Below are positions 1-4,666 of a stretch of 7,141 nt of DNA, piece by piece. This stretch comes from Acidimicrobiia bacterium UBA6912. Lineage in GTDB: Bacteria; Actinomycetota; Acidimicrobiia; Spongiisociales; UBA5794. The notes under the pieces are model-generated. The model saw only the letters and a list, made by a program, of their open reading frames with translations. It had not been told where the DNA came from and searched no databases. The translations under genes were made by a program, and so were the position numbers. The stretch's first letter is position 1; each line of letters begins with the position of its first letter. The DNA lies in contig DKBA01000286.1 of NCBI GenBank assembly GCA_002450985.1, forward strand, positions 316 through 7,456. The letters run 5' to 3'.

Positions 1-258
1 GAGGGCAAGCTGCGCGTCTACCGGAGCCGGACCGGCGGCAACGACTGGGAGGCGCTCACCAGTGGGCTGCCCCAGGAGGACTGCTACGTGAACGTGCTGC
101 GCGATGCGATGGCGGTCGACTCACTCGAGTCGTGCGGCGTCTACTTCGGCACGACGGGCGGCCAGGTGTACGCCTCGACCGACGCCGGCGACAGCTGGGC
201 GCCGATCGTCCGGGATCTGCCCGCCGTGTACTCGGTGGAGGTGCAGACCCTCCCGTGA
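1..258 (+). CDS. BNR/Asp-box beta-propeller (sialidase/VPS10-like) protein, C-terminal fragment
   Basis: This is the last 85 codons of a gene that enters from the left edge in frame 1 and stops at TGA 256-258. The visible part contains an Asp-box-like segment, YASTDAGDSW (about residues 57-66 of the fragment), preceded by GVYFGTTGGQ. The pattern 'G-x-Y-x-S-x-D-x-G-x-x-W' is the signature of one blade of the BNR/sialidase/VPS10 type of beta-propeller. An upstream strand with NDWEAL looks like a second, weaker repeat. These folds are used by exo-alpha-sialidases, photosystem assembly factors and many uncharacterised bacterial proteins, so the repeat does not by itself show glycosidase activity. 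No catalytic residues can be judged from the fragment. The stop codon overlaps the GTG start of the MoaD-like gene (GTGA), which implies co-transcription and probably coupled translation. The N-terminus and any signal peptide lie outside the window. Confidence 0.85.
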   Translation, partial: EGKLRVYRSRTGGNDWEALTSGLPQEDCYVNVLRDAMAVDSLESCGVYFGTTGGQVYASTDAGDSWAPIVRDLPAVYSVEVQTLP

Positions 259-551
259 TCCGGGTCCGGCTCCCCTATCAGCTCCGCACCCTGGCAGGCG
301 TCGGCGCCCAGATCGAGCTCGAGGTGCCCGGACCCGTGACCCAGCGGGCGGTGCTCGACGCCCTCGAAGCCCGCTACCCGATGCTACGGGGCACGATCCG
401 CAACCACATGACCCAGGAGCGGCGCCCCTTCGTCCGGTTCTTCGCGTGCGAGCAGGATCTCTCGGATGTGTCACCGGATGCGCCACTGCCGGACGAGGTG
501 GCCGAGGGGCGCCAGCCCTACCTGGTCGTAGGGGCGATGTCGGGAGGGTGA
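255..551 (+). CDS. MoaD/ThiS-family beta-grasp (ubiquitin-like) small protein with C-terminal Gly-Gly
   Basis: The protein has 98 residues. It opens with an IRVRLPYQLRTLAG strand-turn typical of the MoaD/ThiS beta-grasp fold. The segment VPGPVTQRAVLDALEARYPML (about 25-45) matches the family's 'T-v-x-e-v-l-d-a-L-e' helix. An acidic stretch with proline (DVSPDAPLPDEV, 71-82) precedes the last strand, and the chain ends in SGG. Family members carry sulfur as a C-terminal Gly-Gly thiocarboxylate after adenylation by a MoeB/ThiF-type E1, for molybdopterin, thiamin, cysteine or tRNA thiolation. None of those partners is present here, so the pathway is unknown. The reading frame is open back to an ATG at 132. 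That longer version would overlap the propeller gene by over 120 bases and add a non-family extension, so I chose the GTG at 255, which overlaps the upstream stop as GTGA. A GGAGG lies at 237-241, spaced rather far. Confidence 0.85.
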   Translation: MIRVRLPYQLRTLAGVGAQIELEVPGPVTQRAVLDALEARYPMLRGTIRNHMTQERRPFVRFFACEQDLSDVSPDAPLPDEVAEGRQPYLVVGAMSGG

Positions 552-574
552 GCGATGGGGAGCGCGACGCCGTG

Positions 575-781
575 TCAGGCGGCCGCCGCGCAGATCGACG
601 TGACATCGGCGAGCAGGATCGTATCCGTACCGTGCCGGTGGCGAAGGAGCATCGCACGATCGCCGTGGGGGCTCTCGAGGCCGAGGTACTCGCCGACCGT
701 CGTCCCCCGCTCGGTAGTGGCGCGATACGTGGTGCCCCGTCGCAGGTCGTTGAAGGTCGGGGGGCGAAGGGATGTTGTCAT
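575..781 (-). CDS. Small uncharacterised protein (68 aa) downstream of the DEAD-RRM helicase
   Basis: I do not recognise this gene. The protein is basic to neutral and soluble, with no membrane segment or Cys. After a short proline-containing start, the segment 'FNDLRRGTTYRATTERGTTVGEYLGLESPHGDRAMLL...' (broken here) alternates Gly-rich turns with beta-prone stretches and ends in an Ala tail. It reads like one small beta-barrel (SH3- or Sm-like), which is inference from pattern only. The start at 781 is supported by AAAGGAA placed about six bases upstream. An in-frame ATG at 844 overlaps the helicase stop as ATGA and would add 21 residues, but it lacks a good ribosome site. The gene follows the helicase on the same strand with a 59-base gap, so the two are probably co-transcribed and functionally linked. 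It converges with the MoaD-like gene, leaving 23 bases between their stops. Confidence 0.65.
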   Translation of the reverse strand: MTTSLRPPTFNDLRRGTTYRATTERGTTVGEYLGLESPHGDRAMLLRHRHGTDTILLADVTSICAAAA

Positions 782-840
782 CGGCGTTCCTTTCGGTGAG
801 GCCTGGCCGGCCGGTGAGATGCTGAGTGTCGGTCCGACGT

Positions 841-2328
841 TCATGACCCGGAGCGGCGGGGTCGGGCGAGACGCACGGTGAGATCTCGCCCACCGAGTCT
901 CGAGCCGTGAAGGGCTTCGATGGCGCCACGTGCGGCGGCCGGCGGCATATCGACGAAGCCGAACCCCTTCGACCGCCCGGTGCGCCGATCCGTGATGATG
1001 GTCGTGTCGGCAACGGGGCCGTGATGCGCAAATAGCGCCTGCAGGTCATCGGTGGTGGTCCTCCACGGCAAGTTGGCCACGTAGACGCTCTGGACACCAC
1101 TCGTTCCGGGCGTCGACAGGTCTCGCGAATAACCAGACGGCGACACCGGTTGCGCTCGACGGGGGGACGGAACGCGGAGCGCCTCCCCGGTGGTCTGACG
1201 ATCGCCGCCCACGTTGTCGAGGCGGGGCGCCTCGATGGACTCGTGCCTGCCGAGGTCGCGTTTCATGGTGCGCACGGCACGCTCCTGATCGGAGGTGATG
1301 AGGCTGACGACCGTCCCTGCAGCGCCGGCGCGGGCGGTCCGGCCCGATCGGTGGACGTAGTCCTTGGCGTCACCGGGCGGGTCGAAGTGGATCACCGAGG
1401 CGACGGCATCGACGTGGATCCCGCGCGCCGCAACGTCGGTCGCCACGAGCGCCTGGGCCCGACCGCTCGAGAACGCGTGGAGGGCTCTGGTGCGCTGGCC
1501 CTGAGAGCGGCCGCCGTGGAGCGCCACGGCGCCGATACCGAGCCGGGTGATCTGGTTGGCGACGCGATCCGCCCCGCGCCGGGTCCGGGTGAACACGATG
1601 GAGCGCCCGACGAGGCGCAGGATGTCGGCGGTGTGCCGGACCCGCTCCTGGGGGTGCACGAGCCAGAAATGGTGGTGGGCGTCGAACGTCTCGACCTCCG
1701 CAGCGTCCACCTCATGCCGGACCGGCTTCCGTTGGTACCTCCGGCTGAGCACTGCGACATCTCCGTCGAGCGTCGCGGAGAACAGCAGTGTCTGCCGTTC
1801 CGAGGCGGTCTGATCGAGGATGCGACGTACTGCCGGGAGGAACCCCATATCGGCCATCCGGTCGGCCTCATCGACCACGACGAGGTCGACCCGCCCCAGA
1901 TCGACGGACCGCTGCTCCACCAGGTCCTCGAGCCGTCCCGGGGTGGCGACCAGCACGTCGACGCCCTCACGGAGGGCTCGCTTCTGCGGACCGTAGCCCA
2001 CGCCGCCGTAGATGGCGCTCACTCGGCGACGCACAGACCTGGCGAGTGGATCGAGCTCGCGCGTGATCTGCTCGGCCAGCTCGCGCGTCGGGGCGAGGAT
2101 GAGCGCTCGCGGTCGGTACCTCTCGGCCTTCTCGACGATGGACAGCACCGGGAGGCCGAATGCAAAGGTCTTTCCCGACCCGGTCGGCGCCTTGGCGGAG
2201 ACGTCTCGGCCGGCCAGGGCGTCGGGGATCGACGCGGCTTGAACGGGAAAGGGTTCGACGAGGCCGCGGTCGGCGAGGACGGCGACGAGAGGTTCGGGGA
2301 GCCCGAGATGGGCGAAGGTGAAGGTCAT
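841..2328 (-). CDS. DEAD-box ATP-dependent RNA helicase with C-terminal canonical RRM domain
   Basis: The 495-residue protein has two RecA-like helicase domains, a linker and an RNA-recognition motif. All the usual DEAD-box motifs are visible: Q motif (FAHLGLPEPL ... PFPVQ, 5-30), Walker A APTGSGKT (47-54), Ia PTRELA (80-85), GG (108-109), Ib TPGR (129-132), DEAD (153-156), SAT (184-186), V ATDVAARG (296-303) and VI HRSGRTARAG (326-335). A Pro/Ser/Arg-rich linker (about 360-412) leads to the RRM (414-490), with RNP2 VYVANL (415-420) and RNP1 KGFGFVDM (454-461). DEAD-box proteins unwind short RNA duplexes or remodel ribonucleoprotein using ATP, in ribosome assembly, mRNA decay and cold adaptation. 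The accessory domain of DeaD/CsdA/DbpA helicases is a divergent RRM, whereas this one has textbook RNP1/RNP2 motifs. The start at 2328 is chosen because AGGAG sits seven bases upstream and the motif-bearing sequence starts there; an ATG at 2385 only adds 19 unrelated residues. Confidence 0.95.
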   Translation of the reverse strand: MTFTFAHLGLPEPLVAVLADRGLVEPFPVQAASIPDALAGRDVSAKAPTGSGKTFAFGLPVLSIVEKAERYRPRALILAPTRELAEQITRELDPLARSVRRRVSAIYGGVGYGPQKRALREGVDVLVATPGRLEDLVEQRSVDLGRVDLVVVDEADRMADMGFLPAVRRILDQTASERQTLLFSATLDGDVAVLSRRYQRKPVRHEVDAAEVETFDAHHHFWLVHPQERVRHTADILRLVGRSIVFTRTRRGADRVANQITRLGIGAVALHGGRSQGQRTRALHAFSSGRAQALVATDVAARGIHVDAVASVIHFDPPGDAKDYVHRSGRTARAGAAGTVVSLITSDQERAVRTMKRDLGRHESIEAPRLDNVGGDRQTTGEALRVPSPRRAQPVSPSGYSRDLSTPGTSGVQSVYVANLPWRTTTDDLQALFAHHGPVADTTIITDRRTGRSKGFGFVDMPPAAARGAIEALHGSRLGGRDLTVRLARPRRSGS

Positions 2329-2333
2329 GAATG

Positions 2334-2353
2334 ACTCCTGGCCGAATGCGGCC
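2334..2353 (-). promoter_or_regulatory. Helicase ribosome binding site with abutting 5-bp hairpin
   Basis: On the minus strand a perfect GGCCG/CGGCC stem with a four-base loop (2353-2340) is immediately followed by AGGAGT (2339-2334) and, six bases on, by the helicase ATG. The Shine-Dalgarno sequence decides the start codon. Whether the stem is present in the mRNA depends on the transcription start, which the weak promoter call would place inside it. Confidence 0.5.
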
Positions 2354-2357
2354 GTAG

Positions 2358-2385
2358 ACGGTATGCCGATGTCTCGCTCGACCAA
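2358..2385 (-). promoter_or_regulatory. Possible helicase promoter
   Basis: Reading the minus strand, TTGGTC (2385-2380) and TACCGT (2363-2358) are separated by 16 bases. The predicted start near 2351 would give a leader of about 23 bases before the helicase ATG. Both hexamers are only partial matches to the housekeeping sigma consensus, so this is a weak call. Confidence 0.25.
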
Positions 2386-2499
2386 CGCGGTGATCGCGTG
2401 GGATCGAGAATCGGCCGAAGAGGCGGTCCAACCGGATGAGAGGTGCGCCGTGATGTCACCGGGGAAGCGACGAAGCGCTGGCCTCCACCCGGTGCGGCA

Positions 2500-2525
2500 G
2501 ACGCAACGCTAGCAGGAGTTGCGTC
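2500..2525. repeat. 8-bp perfect inverted repeat, operator-like
   Basis: The arms GACGCAAC (2500-2507) and GTTGCGTC (2518-2525) are exact reverse complements separated by ten bases. The spacer begins with the palindrome GCTAGC (2508-2513). Arm centres are 18 bp apart, near two helical turns, as expected for a dimeric DNA-binding protein. It lies about 80 bp upstream of the hydrolase start and about 170 bp upstream of the helicase start. Confidence 0.45.
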
Positions 2526-2605
2526 CTTGGCTGATCGGTCGAGGGACGCGGCGAGCTGCGATCCGAGCGCTACCGTGTACCGCACGAGGAGAAAGGCCCG
2601 GGCCA

Positions 2606-3766
2606 ATGAGTCTCGGCGGTGGAGTGGCGCTTGCGGCCGAGCGCATCGTGAAGCCCGTAGAAGGCATGCATCACGCCATCTCCCGCCCCTGGTTCCGGGC
2701 GCTCGGCCCGCTGGGCCGCCCGGTGCGCCTGATGCACGATGCGATCTCTGGGATCGTCTACACATCGATTCGTGGCGGCGCTGCCGCAATCGGCGTCTCG
2801 CTCGCCGCTCGAGTCTCCGACAGCTCGCCGACGGCAGACACGGCGAGGGCGGTGGTCAACGGGTTCTGGGGTGATGCGCTCGGGCGCTACGCATCGCTCA
2901 TGGGGACGGAGATGGCCATTCGGGACCGCAACGGTGAACCCGTCCGTATGGGCCCAGCGCCGGTAGCGGCGCTCCCGGACCCCACGGGTCGCCTCGTCGT
3001 GCTGGTCCACGGACTCATCAAGACCGAGCGATGCTGGCAGGTCAGAGACAACCGGCCGGGACTGCTCGAGGCGCTGGACCGCCACCCGACGGTCACGCCC
3101 CTCTCGGTGCGGTACAACACGGGCCTTCCGGTGGCGGCCAACGGAGCGCACCTGGCATCACTCATCGAGGCGGTACGGCAGGACTGGCCCGTCCCGGTCG
3201 AATCCATTGCGCTCGTCGGACATTCGATGGGTGGCCTGGTGACTCTCGAGACGTGTGCGGCGGCTCGGCGCGCCGACCACAGCTGGATAGACAGCGTCAC
3301 CGACGTGGTCACCATCGGATCGCCTCATCGCGGTGCGCCGCTCGAGAGCCTCGTGAGGGTGGCGGCGCGAGCGCTCACGATCACCGCGCAGACCCGGCCC
3401 CTCGCCGATTTCCTCGAGTCGAGGAGTCGCGGCATCAAGGATCTCGGTCCCGGCATCGGCGGATTCGGCGCAGAGCACGAACTCGAGGCCGTTGCCGCTT
3501 CGCCCATCAGGACGCACTTCGTGGCCGGGGTCGTCACATCGAATCCCGGCAACCCCTTCGGGGCGTTGGTCGGTGACTTGATGGTGCGCCCTTCGAGTAC
3601 CACGCCCCGGAGACTCAACCCCACGAACGTCGTCGTTCTCGGCGGTGTCCATCACTTCGACCTGCTCCACGAACCGGCGGTGATCGAACGGGTCATCCAG
3701 TGGCTCGTCCCGCTCTCGGGTGACGAGCGGCCCGTTGGGGACCGGCACGTGGTACCATCCTCTTAG
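2606..3766 (+). CDS. Alpha/beta-hydrolase (lipase/esterase-like, GHSMG nucleophile elbow)
   Basis: This 386-residue serine hydrolase shows the oxyanion-region strand RLVVLVHGL (129-137), the nucleophile elbow GHSMGG (205-210, Ser207), and TIGSPHRGAP (236-245), typical of PGAP1-like and triacylglycerol-lipase-like families. A likely catalytic Asp is in LVGDLMV (Asp324, at the place where related lipases have GDGxV). A likely catalytic His is in GGVHHFDLL (His349 or His350). The first 115 residues are an extra N-terminal region, with a Gly/Ala-rich stretch at 48-68 that is moderately hydrophobic but not a clear membrane segment or signal peptide. The substrate is unknown; an ester or lipid is inferred from family. 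The start at 2606 is preferred because AGGAGAAAGG (2587-2596) lies just upstream; the frame is open back to 2519, but those residues look non-coding. It is transcribed away from the helicase and toward the RRM gene 117 bases downstream. Confidence 0.9.
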   Translation: MSLGGGVALAAERIVKPVEGMHHAISRPWFRALGPLGRPVRLMHDAISGIVYTSIRGGAAAIGVSLAARVSDSSPTADTARAVVNGFWGDALGRYASLMGTEMAIRDRNGEPVRMGPAPVAALPDPTGRLVVLVHGLIKTERCWQVRDNRPGLLEALDRHPTVTPLSVRYNTGLPVAANGAHLASLIEAVRQDWPVPVESIALVGHSMGGLVTLETCAAARRADHSWIDSVTDVVTIGSPHRGAPLESLVRVAARALTITAQTRPLADFLESRSRGIKDLGPGIGGFGAEHELEAVAASPIRTHFVAGVVTSNPGNPFGALVGDLMVRPSSTTPRRLNPTNVVVLGGVHHFDLLHEPAVIERVIQWLVPLSGDERPVGDRHVVPSS

Positions 3767-3776
3767 CTGCTTCGGC

Positions 3777-3883
3777 GGCGACTCCCTCTCTCTTCGCTCA
3801 CGGGACCGGACTGCAGACGAGTCGGTTCCGGATCATCTGCACGAGGGCAGCACCCTGCTTCCCGCACACGAAGGCGAGTCGCC
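3777..3883 (+). promoter_or_regulatory. Structured leader of the RRM gene
   Basis: GGCGACTC (3777-3784) is exactly complementary to GAGTCGCC (3876-3883), the eight bases directly before the ATG. Pairing would cover the spacer between the AAGG ribosome site (3871-3874) and the start codon. Inside lie CCGGA (3806-3810) with TCCGG (3827-3831) and TGCAGA (3812-3817) with TCTGCA (3836-3841), interleaved as in an H-type pseudoknot. I found no convincing promoter hexamers in this 117-base gap, so the RRM gene may be read through from the hydrolase. The structural role is inference. Confidence 0.35.
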
Positions 3884-4138
3884 ATGAACATCTACGTAGG
3901 CAATCTCCCATTCGACGCGACCGATGCGGACCTCCGCACCCTGTTCGCCGACTACGGGACCATCACATCGGCATCGGTGATCACCGACCGTGACACCGGC
4001 CGCTCCCGCGGATTCGGTTTCGTCGAGCTGGCCGACGAGGCCCTCGCCAACAAGGCGGTCGAGCGCCTCGACGGTCACAATTGGGACGGACGACCCCTCA
4101 CGGTCAACAAGGCCCGACCCCGCGCCGCACGCTCTTGA
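3884..4138 (+). CDS. Stand-alone RRM-domain RNA-binding protein
   Basis: The 84-residue protein is essentially a single RNA-recognition motif. It has RNP2 IYVGNL (3-8), RNP1 RGFGFVEL (42-49), the usual DADLRTLF helix (14-21), a VITDRDTGRSRG loop (32-43) and a closing LTVNKARPR strand (72-80), with a four-residue tail. The conserved aromatics Tyr4, Phe44 and Phe46 that stack on RNA bases are present. Such small RRM proteins (as in cyanobacterial Rbp proteins) bind single-stranded RNA and are often cold-induced. No Gly-rich C-terminal tail is present. The ATG at 3884 has AAGGCGAG just upstream. The stop overlaps the next gene's ATG as TGATG, indicating translational coupling. By eye about half its residues are identical to the RRM at the end of the DEAD-box helicase encoded on the opposite strand 1.5 kb away. 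Confidence 0.95.
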   Translation: MNIYVGNLPFDATDADLRTLFADYGTITSASVITDRDTGRSRGFGFVELADEALANKAVERLDGHNWDGRPLTVNKARPRAARS

Positions 4139-4341
4139 TGGGCTCACGCACCGACGAGAGTCTCGCTGAAGGCGATGTACGACAGTCGGGACTGCTCGAC
4201 CGATGCCCTCGATGTTCGATGCAGGTGCGGCGAACGGAGATCGAGATTCATCTCGCCCATTCCCACAACATCGGGCCGGTCGTCAAGAGCGACAAGGGCA
4301 AGGACGGCCGCAACAAGCGGCGGGGCTCCACCCGGGACTGA
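4138..4341 (+). CDS. 67-residue single zinc-finger protein, coupled to the RRM gene
   Basis: This small protein carries one C2H2-like finger: Cys23-x2-Cys26-x11-His38-x2-His41-x1-His43, in the context CPRCSMQV...IEIHLAHSHN. The pattern resembles short treble-clef/UBZ-like fingers, where a C-x2-C knuckle is followed by a helix with two zinc ligands. The tail from 50 on (KSDKGKDGRNKRRG) is strongly basic and could contact RNA or DNA. I do not recognise a named family. The frame is open back to 4081, but that part overlaps the RRM coding sequence in another frame and is shadow. The ATG at 4138 shares its A with the RRM stop (TGATG), a classic coupling arrangement, so the protein is probably made together with the RRM protein. 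The ribosome site would lie inside the RRM coding sequence. It could act with the RRM partner on nucleic acid; that is inference. Confidence 0.75.
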   Translation: MGSRTDESLAEGDVRQSGLLDRCPRCSMQVRRTEIEIHLAHSHNIGPVVKSDKGKDGRNKRRGSTRD

Positions 4342-4362
4342 TCGGCCCGATCGGATCAACCA

Positions 4363-4406
4363 GCGGGTGGCCGTCCTTTGACGTTTCGTTGGCGGTGGCC
4401 ACCCGC
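4363..4406 (+). terminator. Long inverted repeat between the two zinc-miniprotein genes (terminator or attenuator)
   Basis: GCGGGTGGCC (4363-4372) and GGCCACCCGC (4397-4406) are perfect 10-bp reverse complements around a 24-base loop, and two G-T pairs plus one C-G can extend the stem inward. There is no run of T after it, so it is not a textbook intrinsic terminator. The 3' arm lies within a self-complementary GGTGGCCACC (4395-4404), which allows alternative folding. It lies 21 bases after the first zinc-finger gene and 35 before the second. Confidence 0.5.
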
Positions 4407-4441
4407 CGAGATCCGTCACCACGCGAGGAATGGGAGGCACG

Positions 4442-4618
4442 ATGAAATCGGGTCCATCAGCACCGGTCGACGGCGGTCGGCGACGCTGCGCCGAGTGCGG
4501 GCATCCCCGGAGGGAGCACGGCTTTCGGGCTGCAGCATGCACCGTCCCGAAGTGCCGGTGCAGCGAGTACAGCGAGCCCGACCCGGCCGCAAAGGGACGC
4601 GTCCACCGTTCGACCTGA
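4442..4618 (+). CDS. 58-residue Cys/His-rich zinc-ribbon-like miniprotein
   Basis: The protein contains Cys16-x2-Cys19-Gly-His21-x4-His26 followed by Cys33-x4-Cys38-x-Cys40 and Tyr43 (CAECGH ... EH ... ACTVPKCRCSEY). This is a compact set of seven potential metal ligands in 25 residues, flanked by basic, flexible ends. Short actinobacterial proteins with 'CxxCGHxxxxH...C...CxCxxY' are familiar to me as an uncharacterised type; no function is established that I know of. The ATG at 4442 follows GGGAGG (4432-4437) by four bases; an ATG at 4430 is in frame but has no properly spaced ribosome site. It lies 100 bases after the first zinc-finger gene on the same strand, with a large inverted repeat between them, and converges with the oxidoreductase gene. 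It may be a third member of the RRM mini-operon or a separate transcript. Confidence 0.7.
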   Translation: MKSGPSAPVDGGRRRCAECGHPRREHGFRAAACTVPKCRCSEYSEPDPAAKGRVHRST

Positions 4619-4625
4619 CGGCGCT

Positions 4626-4640
4626 GCGGGCGACTCCCGC
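4626..4640. terminator. Possible short bidirectional hairpin between convergent genes
   Basis: GCGGG (4626-4630) and CCCGC (4636-4640) form a perfect five-base stem with a five-base loop. It lies in the 48-base gap between the convergent zinc-miniprotein and oxidoreductase genes. No T tract follows on either strand, so this is a weak terminator call based mainly on position. Confidence 0.3.
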
Positions 4641-4666
4641 CGGGACGATGATGCCAGGCGGCGCAT

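Larger units (their letters stand above)
2329..2605. other. Divergent intergenic control region between helicase and hydrolase genes
   Basis: No gene is supported in these 277 bases; open frames crossing it have no family resemblance and are shadows. It should contain promoters for both directions. A TACCGT hexamer at 2571-2576 could be the -10 element of the hydrolase, but no good -35 element is seen at the right spacing. A minus-strand candidate for the helicase and two inverted repeats are listed separately. Confidence 0.7.

Noticed and set aside
132..254. Upstream in-frame extension of the MoaD-like protein to ATG 132
   Set aside because: It overlaps the propeller coding sequence entirely, is Arg/Gly-rich without family resemblance, and the GTGA junction gives a proper start.
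578..587. GGCGGCCGCC palindrome at the MoaD / 68-aa convergent junction as a terminator
   Set aside because: It has no loop as a hairpin and encodes the poly-Ala end of the 68-aa protein; GC palindromes of this kind arise easily from Ala codons.
1150..2334. Long plus-strand open frame antisense to the helicase
   Set aside because: It is the mirror of a high-GC coding sequence; the opposite strand has every DEAD-box motif, and this translation shows no family pattern.
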